Positions 25,599 through 34,587 of a stretch of DNA of 64,000 bases are shown here, in pieces (within the stretch, counting starts at the first letter, position 1; every line of letters begins with the position of its first letter). Below the pieces are notes generated by a model that had not been told where the DNA came from, did no database searches, and was given only the letters and a program-made list of their open reading frames with translations. The DNA lies in NCBI RefSeq assembly GCF_014385165.1, contig NZ_JACRTF010000001.1, positions 868,001-932,000 on the forward strand, in the 5' to 3' direction. This stretch comes from Jilunia laotingensis. Its GTDB lineage: Bacteria; Bacteroidota; Bacteroidia; Bacteroidales; Bacteroidaceae. The position numbers were made by a program, and so were the translations under genes.

Positions 25599-25702
25599 AG
25601 TCCGTTATATATATACCCGTACCATACTAAACCTGCCTGTTCCGATACAGGGAAATAGTAAGTCCGTTCCTCTTATATATACACCCGGACTAAACCAAAC
25701 TG
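25599..25702. repeat. Imperfect direct repeat with AT tract, possible replication origin
   Basis: Two copies (25599-25635 and 25661-25702) share AGTCCGTT, a TATATATA tract, CCCG and ACTAAACC-x-ACTG-like ends, separated by CCTGTTCCGATACAGG, which is itself a short inverted repeat. They fill the gap between the RepA-like ATPase gene and the primase gene, a fitting place for an origin or a replication-protein operator. Confidence 0.5.
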
Positions 25703-25706
25703 ACTT

Positions 25707-26780
25707 TTAATAATGGAAATCGGGATTATAGCGGTAGCCCTTGCCCTCTTTCACAATCATGCGCTTGTTCACAAGGAACTTGTTCAAATCCACATGGATA
25801 TTGCGTCCACGCTTGTAGCCGATACTTGCATAACCCTGTTTCAAGGTCTTTAGGACATTCTCGTAACCATATATGACCTGTTTGCCAAAACCGTTTTCCA
25901 AAGCTGTCCTGTGCTGTTGCTCCGTCAGTTCTGCCAGTGGAAAGCCCCTGTCTTGGCTGGGTTGCTTGAATACATAACCGTCCACGGCTTCGGGCAATGC
26001 GCTGTCGTTGATACGGAATGCGAACGGGTCAAACTCCCGGTCACGTATGTGCATCGCCTTTACCTCGCTTATGTTGCCGTCCTGCGTACTTTTGGTAATT
26101 TGCAGGACGGTTTCAGCCTTATTGTTCAGTTCCGTACCGATATGCCCCCTTGTGTTGTCATCCCCCTTGTTCAAATGCAGTACGGTATGGATATGCAGGT
26201 TATATCCGCTTGACCAGCGCATCAAGAGGTTGATTAGGTCAGTCGATTCGCTGGGGCTGTTGATGTCATACATCAAGTCACGGATTCCGTCAATGATGAG
26301 CAACCCCACATCGGGCATATTTTCAAGCATATAACCGATAATCTGTTTCCGCTTATCGGGTGTCTGCTCCCTTAGCACGATGAAAACAAAATCGTCCCTG
26401 TCCTTGTCGGTAGGCAGTCCGGCAAGCCGCAAAATACGCTCCATGACCTTGTGGCAATGGTATTTGCTCTGCTCGGTATCTACATAGAGGATTTTCCGTT
26501 TGTTCGGTGGCAGGTATGCCGAATACTTCAATACCTCGTCATTCTTCAACGCTGCCGCAACGATAGCGGAAATGTTGAATGTCTTTTTGCTCTTGGCTTT
26601 ACCCGTGGATGCACTGAAATTACCCAACGTGCCAATGGTAGAGCCGTTCACCCAGAGTATTTCGGGCGGCACTTCGTAAGTGTCCGTCACCTTTAGATGA
26701 ATGGTTTTCCAAAGGGCTGCGAAATCCTCTTTCTGCATGGTGATGTCCTGCCCGGCTTCTGTCGCTTTTCTATTTTCCAT
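25707..26780 (-). CDS. RepA-like RecA-fold ATPase / helicase
   Basis: 357 residues. A Walker A-like loop (SASTGKAKSKKT) occurs near residues 55-66, ILYVDTEQS near 110, and Walker B LLIIDGIRDLM near 165-175, typical of RepA/AAA_25-type hexameric helicases of mobile elements. The C-terminal ~70 residues look like a winged helix. It probably drives replication of the excised element with the Toprim primase. A small HTH gene lies 5 bases upstream. Confidence 0.85.
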   Translation of the reverse strand: MENRKATEAGQDITMQKEDFAALWKTIHLKVTDTYEVPPEILWVNGSTIGTLGNFSASTGKAKSKKTFNISAIVAAALKNDEVLKYSAYLPPNKRKILYVDTEQSKYHCHKVMERILRLAGLPTDKDRDDFVFIVLREQTPDKRKQIIGYMLENMPDVGLLIIDGIRDLMYDINSPSESTDLINLLMRWSSGYNLHIHTVLHLNKGDDNTRGHIGTELNNKAETVLQITKSTQDGNISEVKAMHIRDREFDPFAFRINDSALPEAVDGYVFKQPSQDRGFPLAELTEQQHRTALENGFGKQVIYGYENVLKTLKQGYASIGYKRGRNIHVDLNKFLVNKRMIVKEGKGYRYNPDFHY

Positions 26781-26785
26781 AGCCG

Positions 26786-27073
26786 TTATTTCTTTAGAGG
26801 ACGGTTAAGGATATACTTCTGCGCTTCCTGCTCTATCTGCGCCTGCGTCTTGACCGGGTTCTGACGCAACCATGCTTCCAACTCCGCTTTCTCAAAATAA
26901 AGCATTTTGCCCTGCGGCTTGTAATGGGGTATCAAGTTACCCGAAGTCAGCTTGTACAGGTAACTTTTAGAAAGGTTCAAGAACTTGCTCGCTTCATCGA
27001 AGCTAAGCACGTTCTTTGAAAGGAACAACATCTTTTCGAGTTCGGAAACTCTTAACTCTAAATTTTTTTCCAT
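26786..27073 (-). CDS. Excisionase-type helix-turn-helix protein
   Basis: 95 residues. A short coiled N-terminus, then the MerR/excisionase winged-helix pattern LSFDEASKFLNLSKSYLYKLTSGNLIPHYKPQGKMLYFEKAELEAWL (about 22-70). Such proteins help excision or control replication genes. It is the first gene of the leftward replication unit. Confidence 0.88.
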   Translation of the reverse strand: MEKNLELRVSELEKMLFLSKNVLSFDEASKFLNLSKSYLYKLTSGNLIPHYKPQGKMLYFEKAELEAWLRQNPVKTQAQIEQEAQKYILNRPLKK

Positions 27074-27197
27074 ATTGTTTAGGAATTTAGGTGAAACAAT
27101 ATGAAGGTGCGCACCCTCGTTTTTTTGTTAACGGGGGCAAAGTTAAGAGCTTGAAAATGAAGTCTAATTGACCTTTGTTTGAGCGTTCAATCTATGC

Positions 27198-28106
27198 TCA
27201 ACCTTTTTGCAGTTGTTTGATGTATTTGTCTATGATTTCATATCCTTTCGGATAGATGTTTTTCGCTTGGTCTGTCGCACTCGACAGGTCAGTACGTGTA
27301 AGCGGTTCACCTTTTATCTTCTTCAATATCAGTTTATTGTTTGCTATGACAGACTGCCATTCATAAACGATGTAATTATAACAGCTAAGTTGCATCATAA
27401 GATAGGCTAACAGACGGGTATTATTAACTTTCAATACCCCATTCAGTTTGCAGTTGAAAAAATCGGTAAGTATTTTGGCACTGACGGTAGTAGTAAACAT
27501 ATTCGCTTCATTCACACAGTCGGTCAGAAGTTTGATTTCATTAGCTTTCAACGTGGACTTGAAAGGATTGCTTTTGCCCACAATCTTGGTTGGATTAGTA
27601 TCTGCACTTTCCTCTTTCTCTTTTGGCAAGGCTTGCTCTTGGATGGCAACCGCATCTGTATGGTAATTGCTTTCCTGTTCTTGCAGATAGCGCAAATATT
27701 TGGAAAGCACGACAAGATTAACGATAATGGACAAATAAGGAAGCCGCCCATCATAACAGGACGGTTCATGCAAATATGCATCCATATCAAAATCAGAGCA
27801 GCGGAAACCGATATACTTTTTTCTTTCATCAGAATTCAAGTCCTCAAAATAACCACTTTCCCACAAAAAATCGGGAATATCCATGTCCAATACAATGTTA
27901 CGCACGACACGGTATTTTTGTTGGATGGCTACAATATTTTCAGTCACACGGAAAATTTCTTGTCGCAAATAATCCTTTAGCTGGGCTTGCGTCAAATATT
28001 CACGTTTTAAAAATAGTGCATCTACTTTAGTTTTATAGTCATGAGCTATACAACTATCTAATATCTTCTGTATTTCTCTGAAATTGGTTTCTATATGATT
28101 TTCCAT
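27198..28106 (-). CDS. Hypothetical protein at the element's right end
   Basis: 302 residues, no signal or membrane segment. The N-terminal half (about 1-150) is charged and helical. A Pro/Glu/Lys-rich linker near 160-185 leads to a helical C-terminal domain (KANEIKLLTDCVNEANMF...LLAYLMMQLSCYNYIVYEWQSVI). I cannot assign a function. It is the last gene before attR and is AT-rich compared with the mob genes. Confidence 0.7.
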   Translation of the reverse strand: MENHIETNFREIQKILDSCIAHDYKTKVDALFLKREYLTQAQLKDYLRQEIFRVTENIVAIQQKYRVVRNIVLDMDIPDFLWESGYFEDLNSDERKKYIGFRCSDFDMDAYLHEPSCYDGRLPYLSIIVNLVVLSKYLRYLQEQESNYHTDAVAIQEQALPKEKEESADTNPTKIVGKSNPFKSTLKANEIKLLTDCVNEANMFTTTVSAKILTDFFNCKLNGVLKVNNTRLLAYLMMQLSCYNYIVYEWQSVIANNKLILKKIKGEPLTRTDLSSATDQAKNIYPKGYEIIDKYIKQLQKG

Positions 28107-28269
28107 AATCGTGTGCCTTTAAACGTTCTTACTACAAATATAAGGTAAGAATCTCACTTTTCCCGAAAACATCGGCAATAATAAGGAAGAAAAGATAGGA
28201 TAAGCGTTAAGAAATTATAAAGATATGGGGAAGAAAACTATTAAAGTACACCTTTTCTTTGTATTCGTC

Positions 28270-28280
28270 ATTCAGTACAC
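28270..28280. repeat. Third copy of the ATTCAGTACAC motif, near the element's right end
   Basis: ATTCAGTACAC occurs at 15390-15400, 15574-15584 and here, each time near an attachment site or the integrase promoter. The copies at 15574 and 28270 are both followed by a TTTAGTAC repeat. Candidate integrase arm-binding sites. Confidence 0.55.
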
Positions 28281-28306
28281 ATTTAGTACGCCCTATAAAA
28301 GCAGAA

Positions 28307-28336
28307 AACCCTGATAATCAGGTGATTATCAGGGTT
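28307..28336 (-). terminator. Terminator of tRNA-Leu, carried by the element end
   Basis: AACCCTGATAATC and GATTATCAGGGTT form a 13-bp perfect stem around a short loop, directly after the tRNA 3' end on the minus strand. A related hairpin lies next to attL, so the element replaced the terminator on insertion. Confidence 0.75.
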
Positions 28337-28350
28337 TATTCGTACCCAGA
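28327..28350. other. attR at the tRNA-Leu 3' end
   Basis: Right-hand partner of attL (15435-15458), identical but for one base; the crossover most likely fell within the shared TTCGTACCCAGA. The tRNA gene is left intact. Confidence 0.8.
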
Positions 28351-28426
28351 CCCGGGGTCGAACCGGGATGGAAGTGAATCCACTGGTGTTTGAGACCAGC
28401 GCGTCTACCGATTCCGCCATCTGGGC
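28343..28426 (-). tRNA. tRNA-Leu (anticodon CAA)
   Basis: An 84-base class II tRNA on the minus strand. The acceptor arm GCCCAGA pairs with TCTGGGT. The anticodon stem-loop CTGGT-CTCAAAC-ACCAG gives anticodon CAA. A long variable arm follows, and the T arm is CCCGG-TTCGACC-CCGGG. CCA is not encoded. It is the integration site of the element to its left. Confidence 0.95.
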
Positions 28427-28583
28427 ATTTATTTTCAAATGCGGTGCAAAGATACAGCTTTTTTCTAAACCTGCAAATATTTAGTAAGAAAAAGGAGAAA
28501 AAAAAGATAAAACATTGTAGAAACCTTTCTCTGTTCAAAGAATAAACCGTACATTAGCACAAACTTTTAAAACAGTCAATATC

Positions 28584-29669
28584 ATGACAAATAAAGATAA
28601 TTATTGTGTAATTATGGGAGGCGGTATTGGCAGCCGCTTCTGGCCCTTTAGTCGCAAAACACTTCCAAAACAATTTCTTGATTTCTTTGGAACAGGACGT
28701 TCACTCTTACAACAAACCTTCGACCGATTTAACAAAGTCATCCCGACTGAAAACATTTTCATCGTCACAAATGCGATGTATACTGACCTTGTTAAAGAAC
28801 AACTCCCTGAATTAGACGCGAAGCAGATATTGCTCGAACCAGCACGAAGAAATACTGCTCCGTGCATAGCATGGGCTTCCTACCACATCCGGGCTTTAAA
28901 TCCGAATGCTAACATTGTCGTAGCTCCTTCAGATCACCTGATATTGAAAGAAAATGAATTTCTTGAAGCCATTGCAAAAGGGCTTGAATTCGTATCTCAT
29001 TCAGATAAATTATTAACATTGGGAATAAAACCTAACCGACCAGAAACAGGATATGGTTATATTCAGATTGCAGAACAGGAAGAGGATAAAAACTTTTATA
29101 AAGTCAAAACTTTTACAGAAAAACCGGAATTGGAATTAGCAAAAGTCTTTGTCGAAAGTGGTGAATTCTACTGGAATTCAGGTCTCTTTATGTGGAATGT
29201 AAATTCAATTATCAAAGCCAACGAGATTCTATTACCCGAATTGGCTTCAAAGCTTGCTGCCGGAAAAGATCTTTATGGAACCCCAGGAGAAAAAGCTTTT
29301 ATTGAAGAGAATTTCCCCGCTTGCCCTAATGTATCTATTGATTTCGGAGTGATGGAAAAAGCAGACAATGTTTATGTTTCACTTGGCGACTTCGGTTGGT
29401 CTGACTTGGGTACATGGGGATCACTATATGACCTTTCACCCAAGGACGAGAGCCAAAATGTAACGCTGAAATGTGAATCGCTTATTTATAACAGCAATAA
29501 TAATATCATCGTCCTACCTAAAGGTAAACTGGCAGTAATCGAAGGCTTAGAGGGGTTTTTGGTTGCAGAATCAAACAATGTCTTGCTTATCTGCAAGAAA
29601 GATGAAGAACATGCTATCCGAAAATATGTCAATGACTCACAAATGAAGCTTGGAGACGATTTCATTTAA
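28584..29669 (+). CDS. manC: Mannose-1-phosphate guanylyltransferase
   Basis: 361 residues. The nucleotidyltransferase signature lies at the N-terminus (VIMGGGIGSRFWPFSRKTLPKQFL, about 8-31), with further family motifs VAPSDHLI (~115) and FTEKPELE (~175). It converts GTP and mannose-1-phosphate into GDP-mannose, the precursor of GDP-fucose and of glycan mannose. There is no fused isomerase domain, so it is the short form. Single-gene unit with a clear terminator behind it. Confidence 0.93.
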   Translation: MTNKDNYCVIMGGGIGSRFWPFSRKTLPKQFLDFFGTGRSLLQQTFDRFNKVIPTENIFIVTNAMYTDLVKEQLPELDAKQILLEPARRNTAPCIAWASYHIRALNPNANIVVAPSDHLILKENEFLEAIAKGLEFVSHSDKLLTLGIKPNRPETGYGYIQIAEQEEDKNFYKVKTFTEKPELELAKVFVESGEFYWNSGLFMWNVNSIIKANEILLPELASKLAAGKDLYGTPGEKAFIEENFPACPNVSIDFGVMEKADNVYVSLGDFGWSDLGTWGSLYDLSPKDESQNVTLKCESLIYNSNNNIIVLPKGKLAVIEGLEGFLVAESNNVLLICKKDEEHAIRKYVNDSQMKLGDDFI

Positions 29670-29692
29670 TACAAAGATTTAATTTTACATAG

Positions 29693-29721
29693 TATAGGGG
29701 CAAAAATGCCCCTATATTTTT
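29693..29721 (+). terminator. Intrinsic terminator after the guanylyltransferase gene
   Basis: TATAGGGGCA and TGCCCCTATA form a perfect 10-bp stem with loop AAAA, followed by TTTTT. Confidence 0.9.
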
Positions 29722-29762
29722 ATTCCGCCATCGCCAAAGTCAAAACACTGAAACTATTTTCA

Positions 29763-29770
29763 TATATTTG
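29763..29770 (+). promoter_or_regulatory. -7 promoter box of the DUF418 gene
   Basis: TATATTTG matches TAnnTTTG exactly, about 50 bases before the ATG at 29821. No clear -33 box was found. Confidence 0.5.
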
Positions 29771-29820
29771 CAACAATTAATTGTCATCTTGGGCAATCTA
29801 ATAGAAACAAACTGCAAAAA

Positions 29821-30996
29821 ATGGATAAAACACTTCAAACACCCCATCGATTAGGAGTAGTAGACGCACTCCGTGGTTTTGCTTTACTGGCTATAGTCTT
29901 ATTGCACAACTTAGAACACTACAACATTTATTTCATCCCAGAGTCTCTTCCATCATGGTTACAAACCATTGACCAATATGTATGGGACGCTATGTTTTTT
30001 CTACTTGCAGGGAAGGCTTATGCCACCTTTTCACTCTTGTTCGGATTCAGCTTTTATATACAATACCATAATGCCGAAAAACGTGGAATAGACTTCAGAG
30101 GTCGCTTTGCCTGGAGAATGGTTTTACTTTTCTTATTTGCACAACTTCATGCCTTATTCTACAATGGTGATATTTTGCTCCTCTATTCTGTTGTAGGATT
30201 CGTTTTAATACCTGTTTGCCGACTAAATGACAAAACTGTTTTTTGGATAGCTCTCATCTTACTTTTACAACCTTTTGAATGGGGACGAATGCTATACGCA
30301 TTATTCGATTCAAACTATGTAATAAACGGTACCCACTTTATAACTTATGCAGAATCGGCCATTGAAGCAACAACCCACGGAACTTTCCTTGAAGTTCTTC
30401 GTAATAATATATGGAACGGACAATTATATAGTAACTTCTGGCAAGTAGAAAACGGACGCTTATTCCAAACAGCTGCTTTATTCATGTTCGGTATGTTATT
30501 GGGACGAAGAAAGTATTTCATAAAGAGTAACAGATCTACAAGAGCATGGAAACGTATTCTTAAAATGGCAATTCTAGCCTTCATACCACTAAACATGCTT
30601 CGATTCTATGTCCCTGTATATATCAGTAACCCTTCGATACTAATCTCCTACAACGTTGCTATCCCTTCATTGGCAAACTTTACTTTTATGGCCATATTGG
30701 TATCTGCATTTACATTGTTATGGTTTAATAGAGGAGAAGGATATAAATGGCAAAGAACGATTATTCCTTACGGTCGCATGAGTTTAACTAATTATATTTC
30801 ACAATCAATCATGGGAGTATGCATCTATTATGGTTTCGGGTTGGGACTTTATAATTCCACAGGCGCAACAGCAACAATTTTAATCGGTTTAGCTATTTTC
30901 ATGATACAATTAACTTTCAGTCGTTACTGGTTATCCAAACACAAACAAGGCCCTTTGGAATATCTATGGAGACAAGGAACATGGATCAAATTATAA
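29821..30996 (+). CDS. DUF418-family membrane protein
   Basis: 391 residues with about ten hydrophobic segments. The start RLGVVDALRGFALLAIVLLHN (about 11-31) is the acyltransferase-3/heparan-acetyltransferase-like opening typical of DUF418 proteins, and the C-terminal DUF418 signature is visible (GRMSLTNYISQSI, about 318-330). The substrate is unknown; a role in acyl transfer at the membrane is suggested for relatives. Confidence 0.85.
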   Translation: MDKTLQTPHRLGVVDALRGFALLAIVLLHNLEHYNIYFIPESLPSWLQTIDQYVWDAMFFLLAGKAYATFSLLFGFSFYIQYHNAEKRGIDFRGRFAWRMVLLFLFAQLHALFYNGDILLLYSVVGFVLIPVCRLNDKTVFWIALILLLQPFEWGRMLYALFDSNYVINGTHFITYAESAIEATTHGTFLEVLRNNIWNGQLYSNFWQVENGRLFQTAALFMFGMLLGRRKYFIKSNRSTRAWKRILKMAILAFIPLNMLRFYVPVYISNPSILISYNVAIPSLANFTFMAILVSAFTLLWFNRGEGYKWQRTIIPYGRMSLTNYISQSIMGVCIYYGFGLGLYNSTGATATILIGLAIFMIQLTFSRYWLSKHKQGPLEYLWRQGTWIKL

Positions 30997-31121
30997 CAAA
31001 TAAACTTATTACTCTGTAAACAATCGGGGCATCTACTTTATAAAATAGAATCGGTTGCGTGCCGATTGCTATTTTTTATGCCTGTTTTTGTTATATGGAT
31101 ATTCATTATTCTCCTTTTCAC

Positions 31122-31129
31122 TATCTTTG
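31122..31129 (+). promoter_or_regulatory. -7 box only four bases before the helicase start codon
   Basis: TATCTTTG is a perfect -7 consensus. The ATG at 31134 falls where transcription should begin, so the mRNA may be leaderless or nearly so. Confidence 0.5.
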
Positions 31130-31133
31130 CAAC

Positions 31134-34100
31134 ATGGAAAAAGAGGAGATAAAAGAAGCTTTCGAAATTCTTCTGGCAGTTTGCAATACAGACGATACAA
31201 AACTTGGCATCGCCTATAAACAAATGCGTGATTTACTGGAACGTCTATGCAGGAGTCAAATGCAGAATGACAGTCTTCAAATGACTGACCTTTCTGCGCG
31301 AATCAGTTTCGTTGCAGCCAAAATCGGTTTATCCGTTGCCGAACAGAACCGCTTGCATACATTCCGACTCACTTCAAACAGCATCTTAAATCGAGAGACA
31401 AAAGCTTCTCGCGAAAAGTTATTACGCGATGTCAAAACACTGGCTTTCTTCATAAAGAAAATTACTAACACAGATATTCCCCCAAAATTATACCAGCAAC
31501 TCCCGGTAGCTGATGCCACCTATGTCGTATCACCACCAGCACGGGAACATATTGAACGAATACGTGCTTGCTTTGAATACTCTGATGAAGAGTTTTTATA
31601 CGTACAGCCAACCGACCGGATCGTTGACAAGCCCTTGCAAGTACGCTATAATATTCCACAAATCAATGAAGAATTTACAGAAACTTGTAAATTACTTTGG
31701 AAACATGCACAGATCAATTTGCTGGATATTGCTGTTGACGAGCAGGGAATACTTACTCCCTCATTTATAGTTCTCGAACCGGATTATTTAATAGATATCA
31801 GTTCTCTTGCTGAATGTTTCCGTGATTTCGGACACCATCCCGGAAATTATTTACTATCTCGTTTGCAACCCATAGAGAATGCACGCCCGCTGCTACTCGG
31901 AAACATCGCCAATCTTTTTCTTGACGAATGGATTTATGCTGATGGAGAAGCAAATTATCTTTCTTGCATGCAAAAAGCCTTCAAGCGCTACCCTATAGAA
32001 CTGGCAGCTTGCACAGAATTACAGGAACCAGAGAAAGAACGCCAATTCTTCAAAGATTGTAAAACCCATTTCGAACATATCCGTGAAATAATAACCGATA
32101 CCTTTCATGCACCCGGTTATGAATTGGATAAAACAGATGCCGTACTTGAACCTTCTTATATCTGTGAACCGTTAGGGCTACAAGGAAGACTGGACTATAT
32201 GCAACGTGACATGACCTCGTTCATTGAAATGAAATCAGGGAAAGCGGATGAATATTCCATTCGGGGAAAAATAGAACCAAAGGAAAATAACAAAGTGCAA
32301 ATGCTCCTTTACCAAGCCGTCCTTCAATATTCCATGAAGATGGATCATCATCACGTAAAAGCATACTTACTTTATACACGTTATCCTTTACTCTATCCTG
32401 CACGTCCATCTTGGGCGATGGTACGCCGCACTATCAACTTAAGGAACCGGATAGTTGCCGAAGAATATGGCATTCAACTAAACAATAACATAGAATATAC
32501 AGCTTCCAGACTTCAGATGATCCATTCGGAAATTCTGAATGAGCGAGGATTGCAAGGCAGATTTTGGGAACAATACCTACGTCCCTCCATCGACCGTTTC
32601 ACCGAATCTCTAACAAAACTTTCGCCATTGGAACGAGCCTATTTTTATTCGTTATACAATTTCATCACAAAAGAACTGTATACATCCAAGTCCGGTGATA
32701 TAGATTATGAAGGACGCACAGGAGCATCTGCTCTATGGCTATCCACCTTAGCAGAAAAATGTGAAGCCGGAGAAATCATGTTCGATCTGCAACTTAAAGA
32801 AAATCATGCTGCCGATGCACACAAAGCGAGTTTAACATTTTCAAGGAAAGAAAGACAAGATGAGATTCTCCCAAACTTTCGCCAAGGAGATGCTATCGTT
32901 CTGTACGAACGCAATACCGATAAAGACAATGTCACCAATAGGATGGTATTCAAAGGCAATATAGAAGCCACCACCAGAAAAGAAATATGTATCCGTTTGC
33001 GTGCCACCCAACAAAACACCTCTGTACTCCCACCCGACAGTCTTTATGCCATCGAGCATGACACAATGGATACGACCTTCCGAAACATGTATCAAGGGCT
33101 TTATACTTTTGCTTCTGCCACAAAAGATCGGAGAGACTTATTACTGTCACAACGCCCTCCTGAATTCGATGAATCATTTCATTCAAAAATTGCAGCTGAA
33201 ACAAATGACTTTCAACGAGTAACGTTGAAAGCACAAGCAGCAAAAGATTATTTCCTCTTGATAGGTCCTCCAGGAACCGGTAAAACGTCTTGTGCCCTCA
33301 AAAAAATGGTAGAAACCTTCTATCATGACGAAAAGTCAAATATTCTACTGCTCTCATACACCAACAGGGCGGTAGATGAGATATGCAAATCCGTATCTTC
33401 CATACACCCCGAAGTCGATTTTATTCGTTTAGGAAGCGAACTTGCTTGTGACGAAGCTTACCGGAAGCATTTGATAGAAAATGAACTTTCTCTCTGCAAC
33501 CACCGTTCGGAAGTATCCGAACGCATCGATCGTTGCCGGATTTTCATAGGAACCGTAGCCTCCCTTGCAGGTAAGCCCGAGCTTTTCCGACTAAAACGAT
33601 TTGAAGTGGCTATCATCGATGAAGCGACTCAAATTCTTGAACCTCAGTTGCTCGGTATCCTATGCGCATGTAGCAAAAACGGAGAGAATGCTATCGGAAA
33701 ATTTATTCTTATTGGTGATCATAAACAGCTTCCTGCCGTGGTACTTCAACGCGAAGAACAATCGGAGGTACACGATGAAAAACTACGTGAAATAGGACTA
33801 TTAAATTTAAAAGATTCTCTTTTTGAACGCCTGTATCGTAATGCCAAAAAGAAAATCCGATCAATTGATGAAAATCAAATAATTCCTTTTGACATGCTAT
33901 GCCGGCAAGGTCGTATGCACCCTGACGTAGCATCCTTTGCCAACCGAGCCTTTTATGAAGGTCGCTTGCTCCCAGTAGGTCTTCCTCACCAGCAAGAGCG
34001 TTCCGACACAATCACCCGGTTAGCTTTTTATCCATCCGAACCAGAACCTAGCGTTTCATCTGCCAAAACAAATCTATCCGAAGCTAGAATTGTTGCCCGT

Positions 34101-34502
34101 CTCACATTGGAGACCTATCAGAGAATCGGTGCTGACAAGTTTAACACTTCACAGACGTTGGGAATCATTACACCCTATCGCAGCCAGATTGCTTTAATCA
34201 AGCAAGAAATTTCGCAAATCGGCATTCCAACTCTCAATGACATCATGGTTGATACTGTCGAACGTTTCCAAGGCAGTGAAAGGGATATTATCATTTATTC
34301 ATTCTGTGTGAACTACCCTTATCAGCTTAAATTTTTATCTAATCTGACAGTAGAAGACGGAGTATTGATAGACCGCAAACTGAATGTTGCCATGACACGT
34401 GCCCGAAAGCAAATGTTCATTACCGGGGTTCCCAAACTGCTGAGATTGAATCCGATCTACGTAAGTTTGATAAAATTAATAGAGGGAAACGGTCATATTT
34501 GA
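31134..34502 (+). CDS. Dna2-like nuclease-helicase (RecB-type nuclease + SF1B helicase)
   Basis: 1122 residues from ATG 31134 (MEKEEIKEAFEILL); the open frame to 31059 precedes the promoter. A RecB/Cas4-type nuclease region is visible: LQGRLDYM near 350 (Asp), FIEMKSGKA near 363 (Glu-x-Lys) and QMLLYQAVL near 388 (QxxxY). An SF1 helicase follows: Walker A GPPGTGKTSC near 710, IDEAT near 828, GDHKQLPA near 860, VERFQGSERD near 1042 and NVAMTRARKQMF near 1084. The order nuclease then SF1B helicase is that of Dna2. Likely a DNA end-processing or repair enzyme. Confidence 0.85.
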   Translation: MEKEEIKEAFEILLAVCNTDDTKLGIAYKQMRDLLERLCRSQMQNDSLQMTDLSARISFVAAKIGLSVAEQNRLHTFRLTSNSILNRETKASREKLLRDVKTLAFFIKKITNTDIPPKLYQQLPVADATYVVSPPAREHIERIRACFEYSDEEFLYVQPTDRIVDKPLQVRYNIPQINEEFTETCKLLWKHAQINLLDIAVDEQGILTPSFIVLEPDYLIDISSLAECFRDFGHHPGNYLLSRLQPIENARPLLLGNIANLFLDEWIYADGEANYLSCMQKAFKRYPIELAACTELQEPEKERQFFKDCKTHFEHIREIITDTFHAPGYELDKTDAVLEPSYICEPLGLQGRLDYMQRDMTSFIEMKSGKADEYSIRGKIEPKENNKVQMLLYQAVLQYSMKMDHHHVKAYLLYTRYPLLYPARPSWAMVRRTINLRNRIVAEEYGIQLNNNIEYTASRLQMIHSEILNERGLQGRFWEQYLRPSIDRFTESLTKLSPLERAYFYSLYNFITKELYTSKSGDIDYEGRTGASALWLSTLAEKCEAGEIMFDLQLKENHAADAHKASLTFSRKERQDEILPNFRQGDAIVLYERNTDKDNVTNRMVFKGNIEATTRKEICIRLRATQQNTSVLPPDSLYAIEHDTMDTTFRNMYQGLYTFASATKDRRDLLLSQRPPEFDESFHSKIAAETNDFQRVTLKAQAAKDYFLLIGPPGTGKTSCALKKMVETFYHDEKSNILLLSYTNRAVDEICKSVSSIHPEVDFIRLGSELACDEAYRKHLIENELSLCNHRSEVSERIDRCRIFIGTVASLAGKPELFRLKRFEVAIIDEATQILEPQLLGILCACSKNGENAIGKFILIGDHKQLPAVVLQREEQSEVHDEKLREIGLLNLKDSLFERLYRNAKKKIRSIDENQIIPFDMLCRQGRMHPDVASFANRAFYEGRLLPVGLPHQQERSDTITRLAFYPSEPEPSVSSAKTNLSEARIVARLTLETYQRIGADKFNTSQTLGIITPYRSQIALIKQEISQIGIPTLNDIMVDTVERFQGSERDIIIYSFCVNYPYQLKFLSNLTVEDGVLIDRKLNVAMTRARKQMFITGVPKLLRLNPIYVSLIKLIEGNGHI

Positions 34503-34575
34503 TCTATATTTACATCTATTAATTTTTATTCCCTCTTTATGCGGTTTATTAACACCTCTATATTGAACAATTCGC

Positions 34576-34583
34576 TATATTTG
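34576..34583 (+). promoter_or_regulatory. -7 promoter box of the small RNA
   Basis: TATATTTG, an exact TAnnTTTG match. Transcription is expected to start around 34588. No obvious -33 box. Confidence 0.55.
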
Positions 34584-34587
34584 CACT

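Larger units (their letters stand above)
15458..28350 (+). mobile_element. Integrative mobilizable element of ~12.9 kb in tRNA-Leu(CAA)
   Basis: It is bounded by direct copies of the tRNA-Leu 3' end. A tyrosine integrase lies next to the left end, and MobC, relaxase, Toprim primase, RepA-like ATPase and HTH genes occupy the right half. No type IV secretion (tra) genes are present, so it should depend on a helper for conjugation, like NBU/Tn4555-type elements. Cargo in the left half is AT-rich: a DUF1016 nuclease-fold protein, two Crp/Fnr regulators, a GNAT and small lipoproteins. The mobilization half is GC-richer, indicating a mosaic. Confidence 0.85.
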
